A stretch of 39,457 nt of DNA from Candidatus Heimdallarchaeota archaeon (GCA_021399395.1 JAAFKJ010000156.1:1-39457); one strand, 5' to 3'. Counted from the stretch's first letter, positions 1 through 8,476 are shown. Notes: generated from the sequence alone by a model not told the origin. Numbers and translations: made by a program.

Positions 1-792
1 TACGTCTGCGGCAATTTGTGATTCCCAAACGTTAGAAATTTGTGCTCTGGCATATAGTGATCCATAAACTCCTTGCATCCATAGACCATCATAGAATGAT
101 TCTTGGACATAAGTGTTCCATTCTGCAAGATTTGCAGGAATAGCATATGTGATTGAGTTGTCTGCTGGGTCATCCCAGAATTCATAACGATCAGAACCTG
201 CACCTAACAAGAGACCGTCAATACCGAGTAATCCTTCTTTCATACCGAAGAGTGATTTTGGATAAACCAACACAATGTCTGGCAGATCCTCATAGAGAAT
301 TGCTTGCATTTGTTGACCATAAACAATCTGTGCGGCTTGGTCCAATTCTGTTAGATAGCTGTTTAATATACCGTCATAAACAGGATTGATGTATTGATAG
401 AAGTTGTCTCCGAATGGGACTAAACTTGCTGAGTCAAATAGACCAGTTGGATCCCAATCAAGACCCCATGACCACCCTACAAAGAGTATGTCGAAACCAC
501 CTTCGGCATAAGTTGGGATGTAATCATAGTCAATTAATGGATAGGACCAGGTACGAGGACCGATGTTTCCCCATCCAGTAGATTCATGGAAGTCTACACC
601 AATACCAATTTTTGGTAATTGATTTTCCATGAGTAATGACCATTGATTTCTTGCGGCGCTTGTATTAGGTGATAGTAAGTTTATTGAGAAAACTTCTACA
701 ACCTCAGTATCGGCGGCATTTACTTGCCCCATGAAAACTGACAACGCAAACAGAAAAATTAGGCCATAACCTAATAGTGTTTTTTTCTTCAT
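1..792 (-). CDS. ABC transporter substrate-binding protein (family 5-like), C-terminus beyond the window
   Basis: The minus-strand frame is open from an ATG at 792 to the left edge, giving 264 codons with no stop. It begins with a signal peptide: MKKK, a hydrophobic run to about residue 24, then VNAA. The mature part has features of peptide/oligopeptide-binding proteins: a segment with ENQLPKIGIGVDF, where such proteins carry their 'leaf-binding at equivalent site' region, and the late-domain phrase FDILFVGWSWGLDWDP. It should be an exported, membrane-tethered binding protein feeding an ABC importer, with substrate unknown. GGTG sits about 10 bases before the start and is a plausible ribosome site. 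The 252-base gap upstream suggests its own promoter, although ABC genes on the same strand lie just upstream. Because no stop is present it is easily missed. Family confidence is good; substrate cannot be inferred. Confidence 0.8.
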   Translation of the reverse strand, partial: MKKKTLLGYGLIFLFALSVFMGQVNAADTEVVEVFSINLLSPNTSAARNQWSLLMENQLPKIGIGVDFHESTGWGNIGPRTWSYPLIDYDYIPTYAEGGFDILFVGWSWGLDWDPTGLFDSASLVPFGDNFYQYINPVYDGILNSYLTELDQAAQIVYGQQMQAILYEDLPDIVLVYPKSLFGMKEGLLGIDGLLLGAGSDRYEFWDDPADNSITYAIPANLAEWNTYVQESFYDGLWMQGVYGSLYARAQISNVWESQIAADV

Positions 793-831
793 TATTTTAT
801 TCACCTTTTCAAAATTCCACTTTATGTTTAC

Positions 832-868
832 CATGTTAGTGGAAGCGAGAAAAAGGTGCCCTAACATG
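832..868. promoter_or_regulatory. Inverted repeat upstream of the binding-protein gene
   Basis: CATGTTAG (832-839) and CTAACATG (861-868) are perfect 8-base inverted arms separated by 21 bases. They lie 40-76 bases before the start of the minus-strand binding-protein gene, where an archaeal promoter would be, so an operator is possible. The rest of 793-1044 holds no gene I can support: the frame on the plus strand at 876-1061 is hydrophobic low-complexity without family features. Confidence 0.35.
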
Positions 869-1044
869 TTAATAAGTGTTTTGGGTTACGATTTTAATAA
901 TTAGGAGCGTTTTTCCCATTCTAATAATTGGACTGAATTTTTTTCTTTTTTTTCAAGTTGATAAATTTACTAACGATAGGAACGTTTCAAGTACTAGTTT
1001 TGCAAGAAGAGTGCTATTCCCATTTATGGAAGTAGTATTATTTG

Positions 1045-1506
1045 TCATGGAAGTAAACTGATAAGCCTCAAAATCCCAAAAAGAATCAACCCATAAAAGA
1101 GTATAAACATTCCCCCAAGGTAATATGTGAATGAATTAAATGTGGCTTCTCTAAAACTATCTCCAGTCAAAGGATCTGATCCCATAAATCTCTCTTTAAT
1201 ATTTGAAATAAAGACCGATTGACCAAAATTCCCAAGACATGCTCCTATGAAGATAACTAGTCCAGCTTCACCAAAGAATACATATTGCATAAAATATAGG
1301 ATGAACAGTGTTTCTGAATCAAACCCGAAATAGAAAATCAAGAATATAATAAAATTAATGAAAATAAAAACCATAGACGATAGGAAACCTAAGAGAAGTA
1401 TTCTCATCCAATTGACCTTAATGGTCTTTGTTGTATTCTCTTTCTCTTCATCTTGTTTTATTTCGTCAACCTCTTTTTCGAGCCAAGGTTTTTTTCTCTG
1501 ATTCAT
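1045..1506 (-). CDS. Small polytopic membrane protein, unknown family
   Basis: A 153-residue protein with a charged, Lys/Glu-rich cytoplasmic head (residues 1-30) followed by about four hydrophobic segments, near 31-58, 62-80, 80-92 and 118-150. No motif identifies a family. Its ATG overlaps the stop of the upstream ABC ATPase gene by four bases, so the two are almost surely translated from one message and the product is probably a membrane partner of that ATPase. A linker near residues 95-112 (RFMGSDPLTGDSFREATFNS) resembles a cytoplasmic loop. It is too short to be a complete MacB/FtsX-type permease. A Yip1-like membrane protein is an alternative that I cannot confirm. Confidence 0.6.
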   Translation of the reverse strand: MNQRKKPWLEKEVDEIKQDEEKENTTKTIKVNWMRILLLGFLSSMVFIFINFIIFLIFYFGFDSETLFILYFMQYVFFGEAGLVIFIGACLGNFGQSVFISNIKERFMGSDPLTGDSFREATFNSFTYYLGGMFILFYGLILFGILRLISLLP

Positions 1507-2579
1507 TTTGTACCCTTTGTGTGCGTTATAGTTTCAGAGCAATATGGACAGAATTTTGCAGTGTGACTTACACGCTTTCCACACATTGCACATGTTACAA
1601 CGTCTTGTCCATTATTGTAAAGGTTTGGGTCAAAGACAGGGGTAAGAATTATACTGTCATCTTTTGTGGTAATAGTGAAATGTTTAGGGTCATTAACTAC
1701 ATTTAGAATATACTTTGGAATAGCCAATCTATTCTGCCTGTCTATCTCTAATAATCTACTCTCTTCAAGTTTCCTTAAAACAATCTCTCTACCATGACGA
1801 CCAATTATAATACCGTCTCGCAATTCAAGGATTCTATCTGCTCTTGAAGCTACTTGCTGCGAGTGTGTAACAATACAAAGTGCTATTCCGAGTTCTTTGT
1901 TTATCCTATCAAATAAATCAAGAATGCTTTCAGCTGTGACAATGTCTAAATCTCCTGTAGGTTCATCACCAATCAATATTCGAGGATTGGTTATTAATGT
2001 GGTTGCAATTGCAGCTCGTTTTTTTTCTCCTCCAGACAAGGTATCCTCTCTCTTATCTCGTTTTTCCCATATATTTAGAAATCTAAGAAGAAATTCAGAA
2101 CGCTTCTTTATAACACTTGGATTAATTCCAGCATAGTGACCAGCTAATTCTATATTTTCTTTTACAGTTAAATGAGAAAGTAACCTACTATCTTGAAAAA
2201 TAACTCCAGCAAAAGAACGTCTTGCCCTAATGATTTCTTCCAATGAAGATTTTGTAATGTCTTTGGAAAGATCCTTCCAGAACACTTTGCCAGATGTTGG
2301 TTTTATTATCCCCGCAACTGTATTAACCAATGTGGTTTTACCAGAACCACTTGGACCTATTAGAAAGACTTTTTCTCCAGGATTCACCTTAAATGATACT
2401 CCTCTGAGTGCTTGTGTTTCAATTTTTCCCGTTTGATAGATTTTGATAACGTCTTCTGCAATTAGTAGAGGAATATTTTCATCTCGCTCTTTAGCAGTTA
2501 AGCCTTCTTGAGTATTATGTGCAGCAGTAGCCATTCTTAACAACAACAGCAAACAATAGACACTAATAAAATTGTCCAT
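1503..2579 (-). CDS. ABC transporter ATPase (LolD/MacB-like) with C-terminal zinc ribbon
   Basis: A 358-residue ATP-binding subunit. Walker A is GPSGSGKTT (75-83), Q-loop Gln at 129, signature LSGGEKKR (181-188), Walker B ILIGDEPTGDLD (201-212) and H-loop His 239. The DEPTGDLD form and the LIAEDVIKIYQTG opening are typical of the MacB/LolD/FtsE group, which drives export or mechanotransmission rather than solute import. Residues 260-325 form an extra domain, and the tail carries Cys 330, 333, 344 and 347, a four-cysteine zinc ribbon that is unusual for this family. The annotated start gives a hydrophobic leader of 15 residues; the ATG at 2534 (residue 16) is a plausible real start. It overlaps the next gene by 4 bases and lies 96 bases after the gene for a 328-residue membrane protein. 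Confidence 0.88.
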   Translation of the reverse strand: MDNFISVYCLLLLLRMATAAHNTQEGLTAKERDENIPLLIAEDVIKIYQTGKIETQALRGVSFKVNPGEKVFLIGPSGSGKTTLVNTVAGIIKPTSGKVFWKDLSKDITKSSLEEIIRARRSFAGVIFQDSRLLSHLTVKENIELAGHYAGINPSVIKKRSEFLLRFLNIWEKRDKREDTLSGGEKKRAAIATTLITNPRILIGDEPTGDLDIVTAESILDLFDRINKELGIALCIVTHSQQVASRADRILELRDGIIIGRHGREIVLRKLEESRLLEIDRQNRLAIPKYILNVVNDPKHFTITTKDDSIILTPVFDPNLYNNGQDVVTCAMCGKRVSHTAKFCPYCSETITHTKGTK

Positions 2580-2642
2580 CTATCAAACCCTTTCTGGGAA
2601 ATCAAAAAATTTACATCTACAACTCAAAATATTGCGCAAAGA

Positions 2643-2667
2643 CAAAAAAGAAGAAGGATTATCCTTC
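2643..2667 (-). terminator. Hairpin plus T-tract after the 328-residue membrane protein
   Basis: On the minus strand, just after the stop at 2676, GAAGGAT and ATCCTTC form a tight perfect inverted repeat (2653-2667) followed by TTCTTTTTT. This is a terminator-like arrangement, and in archaea the T-tract alone may be enough. It suggests that the ABC ATPase gene downstream has its own promoter or depends on readthrough. Confidence 0.5.
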
Positions 2668-2675
2668 ATTTGTGA

Positions 2676-3662
2676 TTAATCCAAACTTAAATCTGGTTCT
2701 TTTCTTGATTCAATGAAATTACTGAACCATCGATAAACAAAATTCTTATTTTTCCATATACCATCAAGATTTCCAATAATCAAGAATACTAAATAAACTA
2801 CGAAAAATGGAATAAGATAAAGTAACCACAAAGTTATTGCTACTCCAAGTGGGTGATACTGACCTGGGTGTGCCTTATCTCCTTCAGTCTTATATTGCGT
2901 ACCATATATTATAAATTCATTCAACGTTCTGTCTACGAATAACGAATAAAATAAACCAATAAACTCCAGAGTGATATTTCCAGTCATTAAAGCCATTTGG
3001 ATCCCTATTATCAAACTACTTATGGCAATTACAAGTAGAAATTTTGTAGCGCTTGGAAGAAATTTGGTTTTCTTAACTTTTTTGAACACAATGAAATTAT
3101 ATGATCCTGAAACCACTGCGCCTAGAATGATCGGCATCATGACTAACCAAATATATGTTTTTGTCCACTTTGGTTGTGCTGGGTTAATTAACTCCTGTCC
3201 CCAAACATCATCATTGCTAAAGAATCTTTGTAATTCATTGAAATCTTGTTCCTCTACTGGCAAACCTCCATTTTGGAAGAATCCACTATCTTTCAATAAA
3301 AATAGTCCCCATCCAAGTATTAATACAAACATTGGAGCAAAGAACCATACTAGAAAGGGCGTTGTCACAAATCTTAAGGCTGAATCTTGACCATTATTCA
3401 ATCCATATGTTAGAAAAACATCTATCCAATATCCAGGCCCCTCAAAAAATTTACCTCCTCTTAGAGTGTTTGTTATACCCATGATAAGAAAGCTGATGAA
3501 CCACGTACTCAAAAGATAAATGCCAAATGGTGAGTGTATCTTTTTTCCAAAAAACTTACCAGTTGCTTTTGACCAGTCTTTCCATACTTCTTTTTGTGTT
3601 CTAGGACCTAATTCTGTTGAACTTAATTCACTTTTATCTACTTCAGTATTATTAGATTCCAT
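2676..3662 (-). CDS. Polytopic membrane protein, possible ABC-associated permease
   Basis: A 328-residue protein with a hydrophilic head (1-45) and about six membrane segments, near 46-65, 108-126, 170-192, 205-226, 230-250 and 275-302, and a charged tail. I do not recognise a family. There is a loop of about 40 residues (125-168) with many acidic and aromatic residues. It is the first gene of a minus-strand run leading to an ABC ATPase, a small membrane protein and a substrate-binding protein, so a transport role is inferred from context only. Residues 85-105 (NGQDSALRF) and the loop at 255-275 carry conserved-looking polar residues. A terminator-like hairpin follows the gene, so the link to the ATPase is not certain. 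Confidence 0.6.
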   Translation of the reverse strand: MESNNTEVDKSELSSTELGPRTQKEVWKDWSKATGKFFGKKIHSPFGIYLLSTWFISFLIMGITNTLRGGKFFEGPGYWIDVFLTYGLNNGQDSALRFVTTPFLVWFFAPMFVLILGWGLFLLKDSGFFQNGGLPVEEQDFNELQRFFSNDDVWGQELINPAQPKWTKTYIWLVMMPIILGAVVSGSYNFIVFKKVKKTKFLPSATKFLLVIAISSLIIGIQMALMTGNITLEFIGLFYSLFVDRTLNEFIIYGTQYKTEGDKAHPGQYHPLGVAITLWLLYLIPFFVVYLVFLIIGNLDGIWKNKNFVYRWFSNFIESRKEPDLSLD

Positions 3663-3803
3663 AGTGGTTCCATTTTGCTCATTACAATAAACATTTTAAA
3701 TCTTTTCTCTCCATGCTGGAAATTTTACGTTAAAAGAAAAGCTTCAACCCAAATCCTTTAAGTGTGTTAATTTTTGAGATTTTTAGTGCTTTGAGGATTA
3801 ATC

Positions 3804-5237
3804 ATGACTGAAGAACACACTTTAACACTTACTAGTTGCGGTATAGATGTTGGAACTACTACCTCTCATCTAATATTTTCCAAGTTAAAACTTGAAAAGA
3901 TATTTACTCAGAGAGGAATTAAGTTTGAAGTAACTGAGAGAGAAATATTATACAGAAGTCGTATAATACTAACACCACTTATTGATGGACTGAATATCGA
4001 CTATCTAAAACTTGTTGAATTCATAAAAAACGAATATCAACAAGCTAATGTCTCTATCGACGATATTGATACTGGAGCAGTTATTATTACTGGTGAAAGC
4101 GCAAAGAAAGAAAATGCTGAAGAATTGGTCAAATCCCTCGCACATAAAGCAGGGAAGTTTGTCTGCGCTGCAGCAGGACCAAATTTCGAATCAGTTATTG
4201 CTGCAATGGGATCCGGAGCTGCTCTTTACTCAAAAGATTCAAAGAAGACTGTAATTAATATCGATATAGGTGGTGGTACTTCTAACATTGGCATTGCTAA
4301 AGATGGAGAGATTATTGATGCAGCTTGTGTTAATGTAGGTGGTCGATTATTGGCTTTTGATGATGAGAATAAAATTACTCGTATCGAAGCACCAATAAGG
4401 AATTTAGAGGATAAAATTGGTGTCACATTTGATTATGGTATGGTTATTTCAGAAGATCAAAAGAAAGCCATGGCAAAAATCCTTGCAGACAGTTTATTCG
4501 AAGTTCTAAATAAAAACATCAAAACAAAGATTGCTCAAAATCTTTTGATGACAAATCCAATTGAATTTGATGGTGTAATCGATGAAATGATTTTTTCAGG
4601 TGGAGTTGCTGAATATATTTATGATAAAACAGATGCTGATTTTGGTGATTTAGGAAAATACCTTGGAGAGGAAATAAGAAAAATAGTAGACAAACAAGGC
4701 ATAGTGCTTCATGAACCTCAAGAACTAATAAGAGCTACAGTTATAGGTGCAGGTCAGTATACTCTTCAGGTTTCAGGTGTTACAACTCATATTTCTGATT
4801 CTGAGCTTCTTCCAATTCATAATATACCGGTCTTAGAACCAAAATTGAATACAAAAGATATCACTATAGAAAATGTAAGAAAAGCGATTTTGAAGAGTTT
4901 CAATCTTTTCGATGTTGTTGAGGGAGAACAATCTGTCGCCCTTTCTTTTAAAGGAGCAATTGGGGGTTCTTATGCCGGACTAACAACTTTTGCAAAAGGA
5001 GTTGTAAGTGCTGTTCCAAAAACTATTGAAAGAGAGATGCCGCTTATAATGATTTTTGACAGAGATATAGGTAATTCTGTGGGCAATGTAATGAAAAGGG
5101 AAACAGATGCAAAAGAGAACATTATCTCTGTAGATGAAATAAATGTACAAGAGGGAGATTTTATCGATATCGATAAACCCAAAGCTGGTGGGCAAGTTGT
5201 GCCCGTCGTTGTGAAATCGTTAGTTTTCTCTAATTAG
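3804..5237 (+). CDS. eutA: EutA-like ethanolamine ammonia-lyase reactivating factor
   Basis: A 477-residue ASKHA-fold ATPase close to the usual EutA length. SCGIDVGTTTSHLIFSKL (11-28) is the first phosphate loop; VIITGESAKKENAEEL (93-108) and FVCAAAGPNFESVIAAMGSG (119-138) are EutA hallmarks; INIDIGGGTSNIGI (151-164) is the second phosphate loop. EutA exchanges damaged adenosylcobalamin in ethanolamine ammonia-lyase (EutBC) for intact cofactor. No eutB, eutC or microcompartment gene lies in the window, so either the partner is elsewhere or the protein reactivates another B12 enzyme. The start is supported by GAGG about 8 bases upstream. It is a single transcription unit divergent from the ABC locus and converges on gamma-glutamyltransferase with 5 bases between the stops. 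Confidence 0.87.
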   Translation: MTEEHTLTLTSCGIDVGTTTSHLIFSKLKLEKIFTQRGIKFEVTEREILYRSRIILTPLIDGLNIDYLKLVEFIKNEYQQANVSIDDIDTGAVIITGESAKKENAEELVKSLAHKAGKFVCAAAGPNFESVIAAMGSGAALYSKDSKKTVINIDIGGGTSNIGIAKDGEIIDAACVNVGGRLLAFDDENKITRIEAPIRNLEDKIGVTFDYGMVISEDQKKAMAKILADSLFEVLNKNIKTKIAQNLLMTNPIEFDGVIDEMIFSGGVAEYIYDKTDADFGDLGKYLGEEIRKIVDKQGIVLHEPQELIRATVIGAGQYTLQVSGVTTHISDSELLPIHNIPVLEPKLNTKDITIENVRKAILKSFNLFDVVEGEQSVALSFKGAIGGSYAGLTTFAKGVVSAVPKTIEREMPLIMIFDRDIGNSVGNVMKRETDAKENIISVDEINVQEGDFIDIDKPKAGGQVVPVVVKSLVFSN

Positions 5238-5242
5238 AAAAC

Positions 5243-6856
5243 TTACCAAGCAATAGCTAATCCATCTGCTCGAGGACTAGAACCTCCACAAAGTACACCG
5301 GTTTTTGGGTTTCGAGTTATAATCTGCCCTCTACCAAATAAGCTTCTGGCAATTCCTGAAGTTGGAATTACTTCATGACCCATTCTACTTAAAGTACTCA
5401 TAGTTTCAACAGATATTCCTTCTTCTAAGGCTACTTTTCCGCCACTAGTTCCATCTCTTATACAGAATCTTGGTGCATTAAGAGCTTCTTGAGGATTCAT
5501 TCTGAAGTCTACCATGTTCATAATAACTTGGGCATGTCCTTGTGGTTGGTTGAAACCACCCATTACGCCGAAGCTGGCATAAAGTTCTCCATCCTTTGTT
5601 GCCATTCCAGGAATAATTGTGTGATATGGTCTTTTATTTGGTTCTAGAACATTGGGGTGTCCTGTTTCCAATGTGAAATTGGCACCTCGATTTTGTAGTG
5701 TGAAACCACACTCTTGTGGTACTAATCCTGTTCCAAATCCCATGTAGTTTGAGTTAATAAAACTGCAAGCATTACCTTCTTCATCTGCAACTGAGAAGTA
5801 TACTGTATCTGAACTAGCAAAAGGTGATCCTTTCTGAACATCAATTGAGGTTTTTGTGAGATCGATTAATTTTCTTCTTTCTGCAGCATAAGGTTTCGAT
5901 ATTAACTCTTGAATGGGTACATCTACAACAGCTGGATCTGCAACATACCACCTTGTATCTGCAAAAGCTATTCTCATAGCTTCAATCAGAACGTGCAAAT
6001 ATTCAACTGATGAATGCTTCATATCTGCAACATCAAACCCTTCTAGAATGTTGAGTGCAATAAGTGCGGTTATTCCTTGACCATTTGGTGGAATTTCAAA
6101 AACATCCACTCCTCTATAGTTGGTTGAAATGGGGTTGTCAAAAGTAGTATGGTGATTTTTTAAATCATCCAAAGACATTACGCCATCTAGTGATTGAATT
6201 AAATCTACAATGGCATTTGCGATTCTTCCTCCATAGAAACCACTTTTTCCTTGTTCAGCTAGAGACCTAAATGTTTGTGCCAATGTGGGGTTTTTCATTA
6301 TTTCTCCTTCTTTTGGAGCTTCACCATTTCGTAGTATCTCATCTCCATATGGTCCTCTCTTAATTAGGGTTTCACTCCTTTTCCATGCAAGTGCAGTAAA
6401 AGGTGCAACGGGAAAACCACCTTCTGCAAGCTCTATTGCTGGCGTCAAAACTTCTTCTAGTTTCATTGTACCGAATTTTTCAATTGTATCTGCCCAGCCA
6501 GCAGCTGCTCCAGGAACCGTAATGGTATGAATACTAAGAGGTGGTAATGAACCAGTAATTCCTTGGTTTTTCAGAACATCGAGGTTCAGTTCACTAGGAG
6601 ATCTACCACTTCCATTTAATCCAGATACTTTCTTGTTTTCATTATCAAAGAATAGACAAAAACAATCTCCACCTATTCCAGTTGAACTAGGTTCTGTAAC
6701 ATTCAATGCTGCTGCCGTTGCTACAGCTGCATCAGCTGCATTACCGCCTTTTTGTAAAATTCTCATTCCTGCTTCTGAAGCTAAAGGTTGACTTGAAGCG
6801 ACCATACCTCGTCTACCATAAACAGGTGCTCGGTAACTATTGAAACGTAAACTCAT
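5243..6856 (-). CDS. ggt: Gamma-glutamyltransferase (Ntn-hydrolase), cytoplasmic type
   Basis: A 537-residue proenzyme that cleaves gamma-glutamyl bonds (glutathione or gamma-glutamyl peptides) or transfers the glutamyl group. The N-terminal part has GGNAADAAVATAAALNV (37-53) and the TGIGGDCF segment (59-66). The expected autocleavage site is before Thr 351 in DTVYFSVADEEGN, which becomes the catalytic N-terminal nucleophile of the small subunit. The following FGTGLVPQECGFTLQNRG matches the substrate-binding loop. There is no signal peptide, unlike secreted bacterial GGT, so it resembles the YwrD-like group. It lies 30 bases downstream of the APH-like kinase on the same strand and probably shares its transcript. 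The family is widespread in bacteria and patchy in archaea. Confidence 0.92.
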   Translation of the reverse strand: MSLRFNSYRAPVYGRRGMVASSQPLASEAGMRILQKGGNAADAAVATAAALNVTEPSSTGIGGDCFCLFFDNENKKVSGLNGSGRSPSELNLDVLKNQGITGSLPPLSIHTITVPGAAAGWADTIEKFGTMKLEEVLTPAIELAEGGFPVAPFTALAWKRSETLIKRGPYGDEILRNGEAPKEGEIMKNPTLAQTFRSLAEQGKSGFYGGRIANAIVDLIQSLDGVMSLDDLKNHHTTFDNPISTNYRGVDVFEIPPNGQGITALIALNILEGFDVADMKHSSVEYLHVLIEAMRIAFADTRWYVADPAVVDVPIQELISKPYAAERRKLIDLTKTSIDVQKGSPFASSDTVYFSVADEEGNACSFINSNYMGFGTGLVPQECGFTLQNRGANFTLETGHPNVLEPNKRPYHTIIPGMATKDGELYASFGVMGGFNQPQGHAQVIMNMVDFRMNPQEALNAPRFCIRDGTSGGKVALEEGISVETMSTLSRMGHEVIPTSGIARSLFGRGQIITRNPKTGVLCGGSSPRADGLAIAW

Positions 6857-6886
6857 GTTAAGATGATTTCTGGGTATAAAATAAAT

Positions 6887-7708
6887 CTATTGCTGAAAGA
6901 ACTCGTTTAACCTCTGGTAAAAATATATTCTTTCCCATTCTATTTCTTTAATTCCATACTCATTAAAGAAGGATTCAACCCATTCTTCTCCGTAGTTGTA
7001 TCCTATACTCCAGGCAACAGCTGCAAGATCAAAATATCTGTCGTTTACTCCACCATACGGCCAATCAATAAAACCGCTTAATTGTTCATCTCTAATGAGA
7101 ATATTTGGAAGACAATAATCTCCATGTGAAAAAACAAGATCAAATTCAGTTGGTTTGATTCTAACTAGTTCTTCAAGCAACTGTTTTGGTTCTTTATCTT
7201 TCCACCTTTCATCAAATTGATTAGGATCAATATCGCCCTTTTGTAATCTAGCTTTAGCGAATTCTATCATATTATTAGGATTATTATCAATTGGACACTC
7301 TTTTAGATTGATAGAATGTATCATTTTTAATCCTTCAGCAAGTATTTTGATATTAGTAATCTTTTCATCATCTGTTTTAGCAATGTGAGAGTTCGTCCCC
7401 TCTACTTCTGACAACAGTAGGAATTCTCTCTCTTCTGCTATGTCAAAGTAAAGAACCGTTGGTACAGGCAGTTTCCTCTCTAACCATTCTAAGATGGTTT
7501 TTTCCTTTTCTAGATTGAAATCCGATTTTGGTTGGTTTATTTTAAGATAAAGAATTTCTTGATCGCGAGTAAGTTTGAAAACGAATGTTCCGGAATATCC
7601 AAAAGTATTGTCTTCCCAGTTGAAATCTTTTATCAACTTCTCTAATTCTTTTGGGAAATTAAATGTCAAATCCTTCTTATCGGCCATCAAAATCAGCTGG
7701 TAATTCAT
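6887..7708 (-). CDS. Aminoglycoside 3'-phosphotransferase-like kinase
   Basis: A 273-residue protein of the APH family. Lys 56 in LYLKIN should bind ATP; WLERKLPVPTVLYF (75-88) matches the hinge of APH(3') enzymes; LVFSHGDYCLPNIL (191-204) is the catalytic loop with Asp 197 and Asn 202; SGFIDWPYGGVNDRYFDLA (211-229) holds the metal-binding Asp 215. The C-terminal YGIKEIEWERIYFY also follows the APH(3') pattern. Family members phosphorylate aminoglycosides or other small hydroxylated molecules. An archaeal ribosome is mostly not the target of such drugs, so another substrate is likely. The ATG at 7687 (residue 8) is an alternative start. The gene precedes gamma-glutamyltransferase by 30 bases, suggesting an operon and perhaps a shared small-molecule pathway. 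Confidence 0.85.
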   Translation of the reverse strand: MNYQLILMADKKDLTFNFPKELEKLIKDFNWEDNTFGYSGTFVFKLTRDQEILYLKINQPKSDFNLEKEKTILEWLERKLPVPTVLYFDIAEEREFLLLSEVEGTNSHIAKTDDEKITNIKILAEGLKMIHSINLKECPIDNNPNNMIEFAKARLQKGDIDPNQFDERWKDKEPKQLLEELVRIKPTEFDLVFSHGDYCLPNILIRDEQLSGFIDWPYGGVNDRYFDLAAVAWSIGYNYGEEWVESFFNEYGIKEIEWERIYFYQRLNEFFQQ

Positions 7709-8022
7709 TTTTACGCTTAAATTGTTTTGGACATGGCAAATAGTTAATCATAGGATAGTAGGAAACAGATATTTAGTATTAATTTTGGGCTTTGTTTTCA
7801 AGCGATATAGAAGATAAATGAACTAACACTTAGAGGAGCCCACTCAGTCTATAACACTTTAACGAATATTGTGCAATTTTTTAAACGCACTACCCTAGCT
7901 TGTAAGATTGATTGAAAAACATGCAAAACCTATTCTTCTAGTAAGGAGATATATCCAAGAAGCAATCTAATAATAAGGTAGGGGTTAGCTGTTGCTGGTT
8001 GAAAAGATTCGTTAAAGGTGGA
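7709..8022. other. Intergenic stretch with no supported gene
   Basis: I see no convincing reading frame or RNA gene in these 314 bases. It must hold the promoter of the APH-like kinase on the minus strand and the 3' end of the 112-residue gene's transcript. Short AT-rich runs such as TTTTTTAAA near 7879 are possible TATA boxes but are not decisive. Confidence 0.5.
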
Positions 8023-8361
8023 TTATTTACAGTAGTTGAAAAACTTCTCATAAATTATTATCATTGAATTTACAATGTGGTTCCAATTATCTTCATTTAT
8101 ACCACTATCTATATTCTCCAAAATCTGGTTTACTTCTGTTGTTATATCAATTTTGCAGAAGATTTCCATCTCTCCAATTAAGACTTGCAAAAGATTCCTT
8201 AGATGACACTTTCGCTGTGTTAAGCCCTGTTTAAGTTTTAAAATTTCACAGAAGACCTCACTCATTTTTCTTAGTTTTACTTTGGTCATTAAAATATGTA
8301 AAGAAGGATCGGATTCCGAATTTTCTCTGTATTTTTCTAGAAGTTCCATGTCACCAATCAT
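8023..8361 (-). CDS. Hypothetical 112-residue helical protein divergent from TetR
   Basis: A small protein without recognisable family features. It looks all-helical, with heptad-like leucine spacing (residues 5-55) and three cysteines (38, 53, 69). No signal peptide or membrane span is seen. It is transcribed away from the TetR gene, and its promoter side contains an AT-rich TATA-like block (8408-8417 on the complementary strand) next to the TetR-type palindrome at 8424-8440. It is therefore a likely regulatory target of that repressor. The alternative ATG at 8349 (residue 5) is equally possible. The protein could be a small ligand-binding or adaptor protein; no function is claimed. Confidence 0.55.
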   Translation of the reverse strand: MIGDMELLEKYRENSESDPSLHILMTKVKLRKMSEVFCEILKLKQGLTQRKCHLRNLLQVLIGEMEIFCKIDITTEVNQILENIDSGINEDNWNHIVNSMIIIYEKFFNYCK

Positions 8362-8407
8362 TTTTCACACCATTTGAGTGAACGCTGTTTTTCCCCTTTG
8401 TTAGGTA

Positions 8408-8455
8408 TTTATAAATATTGTTAAATGAACAACGTTCATTAAAAAAATTTATTTA
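8408..8455. promoter_or_regulatory. Divergent promoters with palindromic TetR operator
   Basis: AATGAAC-AAC-GTTCATT (8424-8440) is a perfect 7-base inverted repeat with a 3-base centre, typical of TetR-family operators. It is flanked by TTTATAAATA (8408-8417, TATA-like for the minus-strand gene) and TTTATTTA (8448-8455, about 25 bases before the TetR ATG at 8477, implying a nearly leaderless message). The placement next to both boxes fits repression of both genes, including autoregulation. Regulation is inferred, not shown. Confidence 0.65.
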
Positions 8456-8476
8456 GTATAACCCCTACACATCTCG

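Noticed and set aside
915-930. CCCATTCTAAT also occurs at 9142, so perhaps a shared operator
   Set aside because: Only about 11 bases agree and only the second copy is palindromic; chance is likely in AT-rich DNA.
876-1061. 61-residue hydrophobic frame on the plus strand
   Set aside because: T-rich low complexity and it runs into the end of the small membrane protein gene on the other strand.
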